23,157 nt of DNA from NCBI GenBank assembly GCA_947564765.1, contig CANODN010000004.1:1-23157 (forward strand), written 5' to 3'. Under the pieces are notes generated by a model. That model made no database searches, had not been told where the DNA came from, and saw nothing but the letters and a program-made list of their open reading frames with translations. The DNA comes from an uncultured Roseburia sp. (lineage in GTDB: Bacteria; Bacillota; Clostridia; Lachnospirales; Lachnospiraceae). A program made the translations under genes and the position numbers. This document shows, in pieces, positions 1-9,327 of this stretch (within the stretch, counting starts at the first letter, position 1; each line of letters starts with the position of its first letter).

Positions 1-2
1 AG

Positions 3-1835
3 ATAAAGGAGGGAAAGACAAAAGACTTTAATACTGTGTGTGACAGATTGGAGACGGATGCTATTCGTATTCGTATTACCGGGGCGCAAAGTACGCCTAT
101 GATTTCCAATGTGGGCGTCTATAAAACAGTAGAAAGCTTTGCTGAGGAAGAGGAAGTAAAGATTCCGGCGAATATGCCGGAAATCGGCATAAATGACTTT
201 ACGTTTACCGGAGAGTGGGGTGCAGATACCCTTCCAAACGGCGGAGCCGGAAAATGGTCAAATAAAGCAAAAAATGGAACTGCGGAATTTTCGTTTACGG
301 GAACACAGGCATGGATTTTTGGAACTATGGACCCGACTCATGGAAAAATGAACGTCTATGTAGATGATGAATTAGTAGATGAAGTAGATACTTCTCAGAC
401 AGCTTCCAGGAAAATGGATGTATTGCTTTATACAACGCCGAAGTATGAATTTGGTGAGCATACAGTCAGAATTGTTATCACGGAGGGGGCAATTGGATTG
501 TCTAAAGCTTCCTATTTGAGTGATGCGGGATATTTTGAAGTAGAGCAGAATCGCTATACGGTGGGAGAAGGCGAAACCGTTGAAGTGAAAATTGTACGTA
601 AAGATGGAAATAAAGGAGCGAAAACGATTTCATATGTTACGCCGTCTGCAGGAGCAGAACAAGGTGTCAATTATGAGTATCAGCAAAATGATATTACATT
701 CCAGGATGGCGAGATAGAGAAAACGGTTGTTCTTAAGACGACTTACAGTTCTAATATTGCAGATGGATTGGATTTTGGTTTTGTCATTTCATCTGATGAA
801 GCTGTAATTGGAGTATGCGATGCGTGTAGAGTTGTAATTTGGGATAAGGATTATACAGAGGCGCAATTTGATTCTGTTCTGGCAGAAGCGAAAAGTTATC
901 TGGATATGGAAGATAATTACGAAACAGAGGTTTGGAATCTGTTTAAAGAAGCTTATCAGGATGCAGTGAATGCAGATGAAAGCGTTGGAGTAGGCAGACG
1001 GAGAGAATTGACGGATAGCTTGAAACAGGCCATTGTTCCGATTCGGGAACAGCATCGGCAGGAGTTGCATGATGAACTGAAACAACAAGTAGAAGAATTG
1101 GCATCACAGATGACAAAGAAACCGGATCATTGTCCGGAGGATGTTTGGAGTCAGATACAGGAGGCCTATGCAGAAGCGTTGAAAGCTGTATCCGGAACAG
1201 ATCAGAGTACAGCAGAAACAGATTTCGGGCAGTTGATCCAGAATTTGAAGGAAGCGCAGACAAAATATGCAGAATGGGCGTCTAAGCCTGTGATCCTGCC
1301 ATTAAGCGCGCCGGATGTAACAGGTATTTCCAGTACACCGCAGGGGGTTGCCATTACATTTCGCGCATCTGCAAACAGCGCATCTTATGAAATATACCGT
1401 AAAGCTGGAAATGGCCAGCCGGTAAAAATCGGAACCTCGCAGATAACATCATATGTGGATGAGAAACCATTAGGAGGTCAGGTACTTACCTATATGGTAA
1501 AAGCGGTTTCTGGTGACGCCGCTAAGTATCAGTCAAGCAGTTATGGTGCATCGAAATCTGTAACACTGCCGAAATCCGTAAAAAAACTGAAAGTCAAATC
1601 CGTAGCAGGCGGTGCGAAAATTACCTTTAAGAAGGTAAAAGGTGCAAAGAAATATATCATTTATCGTGCAAAGAAGCAGGATGGACCATACAAGAAAGTG
1701 AAAGCATTAAAGGCAAAGCAGACCAGCTTTACGGATAAAAAAGCAAAGAAAGGAAAGAATTACTATAAAGTAGTCGTTCAGACAGGCAATGCTTACAGTC
1801 CTGCTGTGATGAAGAAGGTAACGATAAAGAAATAA
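3..1835 (+). CDS. C-terminal part of secreted multidomain glycosidase, probably GH29 alpha-L-fucosidase (5' end outside window)
   Basis: The reading frame is open to the left edge, so this is only the C-terminal ~610 residues. The first ~45 residues, with the segment RIRITGAQSTPMISNVGVYK, match how the C-terminal beta-sandwich of bacterial GH29 alpha-L-fucosidases ends; the catalytic domain is not visible, so the GH29 call is inference. Next come a beta-rich module (about residues 60-180) resembling galactose-binding/jelly-roll accessory domains, a Calx-beta-like stretch (about 185-285, with YTVGEGETVEVKIVRKDG), two helical FIVAR-like repeats (about 290-430) and two fibronectin-III-like repeats (about 435-610). 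The last repeat is very lysine-rich (FTDKKAKKGK). There is no LPXTG motif or C-terminal membrane helix, so retention at the surface, if any, may be by charge. A terminator follows directly. It is probably an extracellular enzyme removing fucose from host glycans. Confidence 0.6.
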   Translation: MKEGKTKDFNTVCDRLETDAIRIRITGAQSTPMISNVGVYKTVESFAEEEEVKIPANMPEIGINDFTFTGEWGADTLPNGGAGKWSNKAKNGTAEFSFTGTQAWIFGTMDPTHGKMNVYVDDELVDEVDTSQTASRKMDVLLYTTPKYEFGEHTVRIVITEGAIGLSKASYLSDAGYFEVEQNRYTVGEGETVEVKIVRKDGNKGAKTISYVTPSAGAEQGVNYEYQQNDITFQDGEIEKTVVLKTTYSSNIADGLDFGFVISSDEAVIGVCDACRVVIWDKDYTEAQFDSVLAEAKSYLDMEDNYETEVWNLFKEAYQDAVNADESVGVGRRRELTDSLKQAIVPIREQHRQELHDELKQQVEELASQMTKKPDHCPEDVWSQIQEAYAEALKAVSGTDQSTAETDFGQLIQNLKEAQTKYAEWASKPVILPLSAPDVTGISSTPQGVAITFRASANSASYEIYRKAGNGQPVKIGTSQITSYVDEKPLGGQVLTYMVKAVSGDAAKYQSSSYGASKSVTLPKSVKKLKVKSVAGGAKITFKKVKGAKKYIIYRAKKQDGPYKKVKALKAKQTSFTDKKAKKGKNYYKVVVQTGNAYSPAVMKKVTIKK

Positions 1836-1842
1836 AGAAAAG

Positions 1843-1871
1843 AAAAGCTGTCCAATGGGGGCAGCTTTTTC
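1843..1871 (+). terminator. Rho-independent terminator after the GH29-like gene
   Basis: Arms AAAAGCTG (1843-1850) and CAGCTTTT (1862-1869) pair perfectly. The inner TCC/GGG can lengthen the stem. A run of T closes the structure. It begins 7 nt after the upstream stop codon, and a new promoter begins just downstream. Confidence 0.85.
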
Positions 1872-1877
1872 TTAAGA

Positions 1878-1906
1878 TTGCCTTTCCGGAGGAAAACGTG
1901 TAAAAT
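1878..1906 (+). promoter_or_regulatory. Sigma-A-type promoter for the penicillin-binding protein gene
   Basis: TTGCCT (1878-1883, 4/6 to the -35 consensus) and TAAAAT (1901-1906, 5/6 to the -10) are 17 bp apart. They lie directly after a terminator and 34 nt before the ATG at 1941. Confidence 0.6.
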
Positions 1907-1940
1907 AATCAGGAGAAAAGATACAAAACAAAGGAGACTT

Positions 1941-4025
1941 ATGGGACACAAAAAGAAAAAGAAGAAAAAATACCGTTTGTTCTGGTTTTTTGTAAAGCTC
2001 CAGTTTCTGCTGATGCTGATTGTAGTTGCCGGAGTGGGATATTATTATTATGGCGGATATGCCGTGCAGGTGCAGAAAATGAAAACGGAGGCGGTGCAGT
2101 TTGTACGAAACTCCAGGGCCGATACCTTTTGTGCGGCGCAGACCAGCGTGGTTTACGATAAAGACGGCAATACGATTTCCACATTAAAGGGAGAAAAAGA
2201 CGTTTATTATCTGTCTTACAGCGAGATCCCTCTGGATGTCTGTGCGGCGATTGTCAGTATTGAGGATAAGAAATTTTACCAGCACAGCGGAATCGATATT
2301 AAGGCGATTGCCCGTGCTGCAAAAGCGGCATTGGAAAACGGAGAGGTAACCCAGGGAGGAAGTACGATTACCCAGCAGCTGGCGAGGACTATTTTTCTGA
2401 CGCAGGATAAGACCTGGCAGCGTAAAGTAGAGGAAATCTTCATTGCCACGGAGCTGGAAAAAAAATACAGCAAGACAGATATTCTGGAATTCTATCTGAA
2501 CAATATTTATTTCGGAAACGGATATTACGGAATCCAGGCGGCCAGCATCGGCTATTTTAATACAGAGGTGCAAAATCTGGATTTATCCCAGATTGCATTT
2601 TTATGTGCCATTCCAAACAATCCCACATTGTACGATCCTTTTACAAATATGGTGAATACCCTTGGAAGAAGAGACCGCATTCTTAATAATATGTACGAAG
2701 ACGGAAAAATTACCGAGAGTGCGTGTCTGCTGGCAAAAGCCGAGGAGATCGTTTTAAGCCGTCCGGCGCATGAGAAAAATAATTACGTAGAAACCTATAC
2801 GTATTACTGCGCGATCCGACTTTTGATGGAGCAGCAGGGATTTGTTTTCCAAACGGAATTTGAAACCGAAGAGGAGCAGAGTGCATACAATGACGCATAC
2901 AATCAGCTCTATTCCGAATGTCAGAAAAAACTCTATACCGCGGGATACCGCATCTATACTTCTATGGATCTGGAAATGCAGGCAGCGCTGCAGCAGACGA
3001 TTGACGAAAAGCTGGCGGATTTTACGGAAGTAAATGAAGAAGGCGTATATAAGCTGCAGGGGGCAGGCGTCTGCATTGACAATGAAACCGGTTATGTCCG
3101 GGCGATTGTAGGGGGCAGGAGCCAGGATTTTGACGGATATACCTTAAACCGGGCTTATCAAAGCTACAGGCAGCCTGGGAGCAGTATCAAACCGTTGATT
3201 GTATATACCCCGGCGCTGGAACGTAATTATACGCCGGATTCCATCGTGACGGATCAGTATATCGAAGACGGACCTTCCAATGCAGACGGCGGTTATAGCG
3301 GAGAGATGACGGTTAGAAGCGCTCTGGCGCGCTCTAAAAATACAGTGGCGTGGCAGTTGTTTGAAGAACTGACGCCTCCGGTGGGATTGTCCTATTTAAA
3401 AGCAATGAATTTTTCTAAAATCACAAAAGAAGACGAACGTCTGACCTCCTCTCTGGGGGGACTGACAAACGGAGCGTCTCCGGTGGAAATGACGGCTGCT
3501 TATGCAACCCTTGAAAATGACGGGAATTACCGGACGCCTACCTGCATTATAAAAATTACCGATGCCGAGGGCAATGAGATTCTTGCCACCGGGCAGGAGG
3601 AAAAGAAGATTTATAAGACTACGGCGGCCCGTATGGTAACGGATATGCTGGCAACGGCAATTACAGAAGGAACCGGAAGGGGGCTTGGCGTTACCGGTAT
3701 GCCTTCCGCCGGCAAAACAGGAACGACAAACGACAATAAGGACGGCTGGTTTGCAGGGTATACCCGCTATTATACGGCAAGCATCTGGGTAGGATACGAT
3801 ATGCCGGCAGAGCTTCCGGGGCTGTCAGGCTCTACGTATCCCGGGGCAATCTGGCATACGTTTATGGAGCATTGCCACAGCGGTCTGAAACCGGCAGAGT
3901 TTCTGCCCTATGTAGAAATGGACCAGTATGAAAAGATACGCAGGGATGCGCTGGAAACGGAAGAAAACGGGGAAGAAACAGATGATAACACAACAGACGG
4001 AGAAGAAATACCGGAAATGGATTGA
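1941..4025 (+). CDS. Class A penicillin-binding protein (bifunctional transglycosylase/transpeptidase, PBP1A family)
   Basis: This 694-residue membrane enzyme polymerises lipid II into glycan strands and cross-links the stem peptides. A cytoplasmic lysine-rich start (residues 4-10) precedes one membrane anchor (about 13-38). The GT51 transglycosylase domain (about 60-250) shows EDKKFYQHSGID with catalytic Glu108, GGSTITQQ (139-146), RKVEE and ILEFYLNNIYFG. The transpeptidase domain (about 370-660) shows the nucleophile motif SSIK (Ser414-Lys417), SKN (465-467) and KTG (592-594). All key residues are present. A short acidic tail (EETDDNTTDGEE) ends the protein. ATG 1941 is chosen because AAGGAG (1931-1936) sits 4 nt upstream. 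An in-frame TTG at 1878 falls inside the promoter and lacks a ribosome site. It stands alone behind a terminator and is probably monocistronic. Which numbered PBP it is cannot be told. Confidence 0.95.
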   Translation: MGHKKKKKKKYRLFWFFVKLQFLLMLIVVAGVGYYYYGGYAVQVQKMKTEAVQFVRNSRADTFCAAQTSVVYDKDGNTISTLKGEKDVYYLSYSEIPLDVCAAIVSIEDKKFYQHSGIDIKAIARAAKAALENGEVTQGGSTITQQLARTIFLTQDKTWQRKVEEIFIATELEKKYSKTDILEFYLNNIYFGNGYYGIQAASIGYFNTEVQNLDLSQIAFLCAIPNNPTLYDPFTNMVNTLGRRDRILNNMYEDGKITESACLLAKAEEIVLSRPAHEKNNYVETYTYYCAIRLLMEQQGFVFQTEFETEEEQSAYNDAYNQLYSECQKKLYTAGYRIYTSMDLEMQAALQQTIDEKLADFTEVNEEGVYKLQGAGVCIDNETGYVRAIVGGRSQDFDGYTLNRAYQSYRQPGSSIKPLIVYTPALERNYTPDSIVTDQYIEDGPSNADGGYSGEMTVRSALARSKNTVAWQLFEELTPPVGLSYLKAMNFSKITKEDERLTSSLGGLTNGASPVEMTAAYATLENDGNYRTPTCIIKITDAEGNEILATGQEEKKIYKTTAARMVTDMLATAITEGTGRGLGVTGMPSAGKTGTTNDNKDGWFAGYTRYYTASIWVGYDMPAELPGLSGSTYPGAIWHTFMEHCHSGLKPAEFLPYVEMDQYEKIRRDALETEENGEETDDNTTDGEEIPEMD

Positions 4026-4062
4026 CAGCAAAAAAAGGTTTTTTTATACTGAAATCAGTATA
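4022..4062 (+). promoter_or_regulatory. Promoter with a palindrome over the -10, driving glcK-GH95
   Basis: TTGACA (4022-4027, perfect -35) and TATACT (4045-4050) are separated by exactly 17 bp. The -35 overlaps the stop codon of the penicillin-binding protein. The -10 is the start of an inverted repeat, TATACTGA (4045-4052) - AA - TCAGTATA (4055-4062), with 8-bp perfect arms. A repressor site is the simplest reading; the regulator is unknown. Confidence 0.7.
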
Positions 4063-4145
4063 GGAAATAAAGGCGGACAAAGGGGACCATAGGAAAGGAG
4101 CCGTTTTGTCAAAACCACACAATAATAAGGATAGGAGAAGAAAAC

Positions 4146-5084
4146 ATGAAAAAATACGGATTTGGGGTAGACATTGGAGGAACAACATGCAAGATCGGTC
4201 TGTTTGAAACGACAGGCGAGCTGGTGGAGAAATGGGAAATTCCCACCAGAAAGGAAAACAACGGAGAAAACATTCTGCCGGATGTGGCTGCATTTATTGC
4301 CGCCAAAATGGTGGAAAAAGAGATTATGAAAGGCGAAATCCAGGGAATCGGCATCGGCGTGCCGGGACCTGTGACAAATGAAGGCGTTGTAGTCCGCTGT
4401 GTCAATCTCGGCTGGGATGTGATCAATGTTGCAAAAGAGATGACAGAACGGACCGGATTTACGGTAAAAGTCGGCAATGACGCCAATGTGGCTGCCCTTG
4501 GCGAAATGTGGCAGGGCGGCGGCAAAGGACATACGGATGTTGTACTGATTACGTTGGGAACAGGCGTTGGCGGTGGCGTGATCGTTGACGGCAAAGTTGT
4601 AACAGGCAACAAGGGCGCAGGCGGTGAGATCGGTCATATTATTGTAAATGATAGAGAAACAGAGGCCTGCAACTGCGGTCAGAAGGGATGCCTGGAGCAG
4701 TATGCATCCGCTACGGGAATTGTGCGCATGGCAAAACAGAAACTGGAAAAAGTTGAGAAAGAATCGGCTATCCGGGGCATCAATCCGCTGACGGCAAAAG
4801 ATATTTTTGATGCTGCAAAGGCAGGGGACGCTTTGGCAGATGAAATCGTAGACGATATGACAAAAGTTTTGGGTGAGGCGCTTGCTAATATCGCCCGGGT
4901 GGTGAATCCGGAAGTGTTCGTTATTGGCGGCGGCGTATCGAAAGCAGGCAGCATTATTACCGACCGGGTGAAGAAATATTATGACGCGAAATCCTTCAGC
5001 TCTTGTCTGGATGCCCATTTTGAACTGGCAACGCTGGGAAATGATGCTGGAATGTACGGCTGTGTGCAGATGATTTTAGACTGA
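4146..5084 (+). CDS. glcK: ROK-family glucokinase
   Basis: The 312-residue cytoplasmic sugar kinase should phosphorylate glucose to glucose-6-phosphate with ATP. DIGGTTCK (residues 9-16) is the phosphate-binding motif. GNDANVAALGE contains the likely catalytic base Asp112. EIGH (161-164) and CNCGQKGCLE (175-184) form the ROK zinc site. The length is typical of Firmicute glucokinases. AGGAG (4133-4137) lies 8 nt before ATG. It is first in a pair with the GH95 fucosidase gene, 22 nt downstream, and both are read from the promoter overlapping the previous stop codon. The glucose preference is inferred from overall similarity; ROK kinases for ManNAc, GlcNAc or fructose share these motifs. Confidence 0.9.
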   Translation: MKKYGFGVDIGGTTCKIGLFETTGELVEKWEIPTRKENNGENILPDVAAFIAAKMVEKEIMKGEIQGIGIGVPGPVTNEGVVVRCVNLGWDVINVAKEMTERTGFTVKVGNDANVAALGEMWQGGGKGHTDVVLITLGTGVGGGVIVDGKVVTGNKGAGGEIGHIIVNDRETEACNCGQKGCLEQYASATGIVRMAKQKLEKVEKESAIRGINPLTAKDIFDAAKAGDALADEIVDDMTKVLGEALANIARVVNPEVFVIGGGVSKAGSIITDRVKKYYDAKSFSSCLDAHFELATLGNDAGMYGCVQMILD

Positions 5085-5106
5085 CAGGCATATAGAAGGA
5101 GAAAAG

Positions 5107-8100
5107 TTGAAAAAAATGAAATTGAAAAAGAGATTATTGGCGGCTGTCATGGGTCTGGTTGTATGTGTTCAGTCACCAGCTTTTGCAGCAATGCCTTTGG
5201 GGGATATGGAGCAGCTGCAGAAAACAGAGGCCGGCGGTGAGACGGATTCCGCTCTTCGTCTGTGGTATGACGAGCCGGCACCAATTGAAAGCAGCGATGT
5301 ACGGTGGTGGCAGTCTTCGGCCCTTCCCATTGGGAACAGCAGTATAGGCGGCATGATTTTCGGGGCGGTAGAAAGGGACCGGATTCATATTAATGAAAAA
5401 ACCCTTTGGACCGGAGGACCGAAAAACGGAGAAGATAAAAGCGGGGATGGGAATCCTTACCGCGGCGGCAACCGCCTGACGTATGCGGGAGATGAATTTC
5501 TGGAGAATTATCGGCAGCAGTTGGATGACAAATCCGAGAATGTATTTGGCCTTCCCTTTAATGAGGCGAATAATATCCTGACACAGAATTTCTTTTCCGG
5601 CAGGCAGAACAAAGGAACCTATATGGACTTTGGAGATATTTACCTGGATTTTGCAAGGAGCGGCCTGCAGGAGGAAAACGTTTCGAATTATGTGAGAGAT
5701 CTGGATTTGGAGCGGGCTGTTTCCACGATTCGATATACGTATGAAGGCGTAACGTATCAACGGGAGACATTTGTAAGCTATCCCGATCATGTTCTGGTAT
5801 GCAGGCTTTCTTCCACGGGAAACGGAAAGCATACATTGGACGTTTCCCTTGCCGGAGCAATGGCAGGCTCAAAAAACATTTCCGTTTCCGGCCATAAAAT
5901 CACTTTAAAAGGAAGTCTGAACGATAACGGAATGAAATACGAGGCACAGCTGGCCGTTCTGCAGGAGGGAGGCTCGCTGCAGGCAGGAGGCGATAACATT
6001 TCCGTGGATGGGGCGGATACCGTGACGCTGATTCTTTCTGCGGGCACAGACTATGAGAATACCTATCCGGCTTACCGCGGAGAGGACCCCGGGGCTAAGG
6101 TTGCGGAAACGCTGAATTTGGCTGAAGAAAAAGGGTATTTAGAGCTGTTAAAGGATCACCTTGCGGATTATCAGGAGCTTTTTTCCAGAGTCAGCCTTGA
6201 TTTGGGAGAGGAGATTCCTACGATTCCCACAGACGAACTGGTGGAGAATTACCGGAACGGAGAAATAGATCCGGCCCTTGAGGTTTTGATTTATCAGTAC
6301 GGAAGATACCTGACGATTGCCGGTTCCAGAGAAGGTACCCTTCCCACAAACCTCTGCGGTATGTGGCTTTTGGGAAATGCCAATGAGTTATGGCAGGGGG
6401 ATTATCATTATAATATCAATTTGCAGATGAATTACTGGCCCACTTACAGTACGAATCTGGCGGAATGCGGCGTACCCTTAAATGAATTTGCAAGCTCGCT
6501 TGTGGTGCCGGGCAGATATGCGGCGGCTATGGGCTTTGGGGGTACGGTAGATGAAGATGCGCCCATCGGAGAAGGCAACGGCTTTCTCGTACATACGGCA
6601 GGCAATCCCTTTGGAGCTACGGCGCCTGCCGGAGTTCAGGAATACGGCTGGAATCCCAACGGCGGAACATGGCTTTTACAGAATATATACGATTATTACC
6701 GTTTTACACAGGACAAAGAGGTTTTAAGAGATACCATATATCCGATGCTAAAAGAGGCGGCCAATTTCTGGGCAGAGCATCTTTGGTACAGTCCGAATCA
6801 GAATCGGCTGACCGTTGCACCTTCCGTTTCTGCGGAACAGGGACCTACTGCAGTAGGAACGACATACGACCAGTCATTGGTATGGCAGTTGTTTGAAGAG
6901 AGCATTCAGGCGGCGCAGATATTGGGAACAGATGAAGAGGATGTTTTAATCTGGAAGGAAAAACAGGATGCCTTAAAACCCATTATGATTTCTGATGCGG
7001 GATATATCAAGGAATGGTACGAAGAGACGACGCCGGGCAAGGCAAAGGACGGAGATCTTGCGGAAATCAATATTCCGAATTTTAATGCAGGTTATACCTA
7101 TGAAATCCACCGTCATTCTTCCCATTTGATCGGTCTGTATCCCGGCAGCCTGATTAATAAAGATAATGAGGCATATATAACGGCTGCAAGAAAAAGCCTG
7201 CTTCAGAGGGATTTTGCCGGAACCGGCTGGTCAAAAGCGCATCGCATTAATCTCTGGGCAAGGGCGCAGGACGGCAACAATGCGTATCGTCTGGTGAAAG
7301 GAATGCTGCAGGGAGGAAATGCGGGAATTTTGACGAATCTTTTGGACTCCCACGGCAACGGAGCCGGAAACCATACGGATTACCCGGTATTCCAGATTGA
7401 CGGGAATTACGGGATTACAGCAGGTATGACGGAGATGCTTTTGCAGAGCCATTTGGGTTATACACAGATTCTTCCGGCCCTTCCGGACGCATGGGCAAAC
7501 GGCTCTGTCAGCGGTCTGGTGGCAAGAGGAAATTTTGTGATCGACATGGAATGGAAAGAGAAAGAGGCGGTGAACCTTTCTGTGCTTTCCCGCAGCGGCG
7601 GCACATTTACTGCAGAATACAAGGGGCTTTCCGATGCCGGTGTATTCACCTCTTCCGGTGAACAGGTACAGACAACAAAGCTCGGGGAAGATAAAATTTC
7701 CTTCGAAACAAAAGCAGGCGAAACCTATTTCTTTGAGCTGGAAACACCTTTGTTTTCTGTCAGGGAAGGAAAGGTTGCAGCAGGAACAGAAATTGAGATA
7801 CTTTCTTCGGATTCCCGTTATGAGATTCGCTATACACTGGACGGAAGCGAGCCGAATCGGTATGCAAAACGTTACGAAGGCCCTATTGCGATACAGGCCG
7901 GGGATGTGCTGCAGATCAAAGCTGCATTGTTTTTACAGGGGAAACGAATCGGAAGAATTGCCGAAGCAAATTATTGCTGTAATCTTTCCTTGTCGGCAGT
8001 CCGGTCGGAGGAGTCGTCTTCCTGGGGAGACAAAGATGAATTTAAGGCAGCGGCTGCCAGAGACGGGAAAAAGGCGCCGGAATCATCGGAGCTTGGAAGC

Positions 8101-9261
8101 GGAAACATGGATTCCAGGTGGGCGCCTAAGGATAATGAGGCGGAGAATTGGATGCTCTTTGAATTTGACCATGCCGTTACCGTGAATGTTATGACGATTG
8201 AGCAGTATAAAGATACTGCAGGGAAGAACCACATTGATGCATTCCGGATTTTATATTCCGATGACAAAACGGAGTGGAAAGAGGCATATGACAGCGCAAA
8301 GGCGGATTCGGCACCGGAATGGACCTTAATTTATGAGGGGAACGGCAGCCAGAGCTATGAGACAACCGTTTCTTTTCCGGAGGTTACAGGAAAATATGTG
8401 AAATTTCTTGTGACGGAAGGAGAAAATCCTTCTGTATGGGAATGGGAAATCTATCATCAGCCCGTGCCGTCTCAGACAGATAAAGCTGCCTTACAGGAAG
8501 AGATTTTGTCTGCACAAAGTATATATGACCGGGAAATCGGCAAAAATCTGACAAAGGAGCAGCAGGTACGTCTGGAAGAAATGCTGCTTCGCGCCAATGA
8601 AGTTTTTTATAATGGATTTGCCGGGCAGGAGGAGATAGATGAAGCTGTAAAGAGTCTGAATGAGCTGGTCGATGCGCTGGAGGAGGAATGGAAATCCAAC
8701 AGAGTTCCAGATCCTGTGACGCTGGAAAAGCCGGTGATTCAATCCGTGAAAAGCGTATTGACTTCTAAGGGAACGAAAGTGAAAATTACGGTAAGTGCAG
8801 TAAACCATGCAGAGGGATACCTTGTCTACAGCAAAACGGGCAGCGGGATACGGCTTATAGGAGAGACGGATGCAGGCAGAACAGTATATGATACAAATCC
8901 TCCTGTAAACGGAAAGGAAATCAGCTATTATGCAAAAGCCATAGCAAAAAGCGCCGCTTATCAGGACAGCGGAGAAGGCGCGGCAAAGACACTGAAGCTT
9001 CCGAAAGCACCTAAAAAGGGAACGGCAGTAAGAAGCGGCAGCTCTGTGCAGCTTTCCTGGAGTAAAGTAAAAAAAGCGAAGGCTTATATTGTATTTCGCC
9101 AGACATCATCAAAATCCGGTTATAAGAAAATCGCAGTGGTAAAAAATAAAACGACATTTACCGATAAAAAAGCAAAGAAAAAGAACTGCCGTTATGCAGT
9201 TGCAGTGAAGGGCGCCGGAAAGAAATACAGCGGAATGCGAAAATTAAAAATGAAAAAATAA
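5107..9261 (+). CDS. Secreted multidomain GH95 alpha-L-fucosidase
   Basis: This 1384-residue exoenzyme should hydrolyse alpha-1,2-linked fucose, as on mucin O-glycans or 2'-fucosyllactose, by inversion. A signal peptide (about 1-28, hydrophobic LLAAVMGLVVCV, cut near AFA) precedes the GH95 region (about 50-870). That region shows NINLQMNYW (Asn436 and Asn438), SVSAEQGP (Glu577) and QIDGNYG (Asp765), matching the catalytic Glu and the Asn-Asn-Asp base system of GH95. Then come a chitobiase-C-like module with YTLDGSEP (about 880-955), an F5/8-type C/CBM32-like module (about 959-1118), a FIVAR helical repeat (about 1120-1200) and two fibronectin-III-like repeats with a lysine-rich end (FTDKKAKKK). 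AAGGAG (5096-5101) favours TTG 5107 over ATG 5116. There is no LPXTG motif. It is second in the operon after glcK. Confidence 0.93.
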   Translation: MKKMKLKKRLLAAVMGLVVCVQSPAFAAMPLGDMEQLQKTEAGGETDSALRLWYDEPAPIESSDVRWWQSSALPIGNSSIGGMIFGAVERDRIHINEKTLWTGGPKNGEDKSGDGNPYRGGNRLTYAGDEFLENYRQQLDDKSENVFGLPFNEANNILTQNFFSGRQNKGTYMDFGDIYLDFARSGLQEENVSNYVRDLDLERAVSTIRYTYEGVTYQRETFVSYPDHVLVCRLSSTGNGKHTLDVSLAGAMAGSKNISVSGHKITLKGSLNDNGMKYEAQLAVLQEGGSLQAGGDNISVDGADTVTLILSAGTDYENTYPAYRGEDPGAKVAETLNLAEEKGYLELLKDHLADYQELFSRVSLDLGEEIPTIPTDELVENYRNGEIDPALEVLIYQYGRYLTIAGSREGTLPTNLCGMWLLGNANELWQGDYHYNINLQMNYWPTYSTNLAECGVPLNEFASSLVVPGRYAAAMGFGGTVDEDAPIGEGNGFLVHTAGNPFGATAPAGVQEYGWNPNGGTWLLQNIYDYYRFTQDKEVLRDTIYPMLKEAANFWAEHLWYSPNQNRLTVAPSVSAEQGPTAVGTTYDQSLVWQLFEESIQAAQILGTDEEDVLIWKEKQDALKPIMISDAGYIKEWYEETTPGKAKDGDLAEINIPNFNAGYTYEIHRHSSHLIGLYPGSLINKDNEAYITAARKSLLQRDFAGTGWSKAHRINLWARAQDGNNAYRLVKGMLQGGNAGILTNLLDSHGNGAGNHTDYPVFQIDGNYGITAGMTEMLLQSHLGYTQILPALPDAWANGSVSGLVARGNFVIDMEWKEKEAVNLSVLSRSGGTFTAEYKGLSDAGVFTSSGEQVQTTKLGEDKISFETKAGETYFFELETPLFSVREGKVAAGTEIEILSSDSRYEIRYTLDGSEPNRYAKRYEGPIAIQAGDVLQIKAALFLQGKRIGRIAEANYCCNLSLSAVRSEESSSWGDKDEFKAAAARDGKKAPESSELGSGNMDSRWAPKDNEAENWMLFEFDHAVTVNVMTIEQYKDTAGKNHIDAFRILYSDDKTEWKEAYDSAKADSAPEWTLIYEGNGSQSYETTVSFPEVTGKYVKFLVTEGENPSVWEWEIYHQPVPSQTDKAALQEEILSAQSIYDREIGKNLTKEQQVRLEEMLLRANEVFYNGFAGQEEIDEAVKSLNELVDALEEEWKSNRVPDPVTLEKPVIQSVKSVLTSKGTKVKITVSAVNHAEGYLVYSKTGSGIRLIGETDAGRTVYDTNPPVNGKEISYYAKAIAKSAAYQDSGEGAAKTLKLPKAPKKGTAVRSGSSVQLSWSKVKKAKAYIVFRQTSSKSGYKKIAVVKNKTTFTDKKAKKKNCRYAVAVKGAGKKYSGMRKLKMKK

Positions 9262-9264
9262 TGG

Positions 9265-9310
9265 AAACGGCTTCTGCAGCGGTAACATACCGATATGCAG
9301 AAGCCGTTTT
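9265..9310 (+). terminator. Strong terminator after GH95, facing the convergent DUF4317 gene
   Basis: Perfect 14-bp arms AAACGGCTTCTGCA (9265-9278) and TGCAGAAGCCGTTT (9296-9309), then TTTT. The loop holds a second small stem, CGGTA-ACA-TACCG. The minus-strand gene ends at 9328, so the hairpin may also stop that transcript, although its T-run in that direction is short. Confidence 0.9.
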
Positions 9311-9327
9311 GTAATTGTTAAATATTG

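Noticed and set aside
1878..1940. N-terminal extension of the penicillin-binding protein from TTG 1878
   Set aside because: It lies over the promoter, has no ribosome site, and ATG 1941 has AAGGAG at good spacing.
4030..4045. A7-GG-T7 stretch after the penicillin-binding protein gene, as a possible terminator
   Set aside because: The loop would be two bases and the stem only A-T pairs; it fits better as the spacer of the glcK promoter.
4109..4612. Long minus-strand frames opposite glcK, and similar long frames opposite the fab genes
   Set aside because: They are shadows of well-identified plus-strand genes, with low-complexity translations and no ribosome sites.
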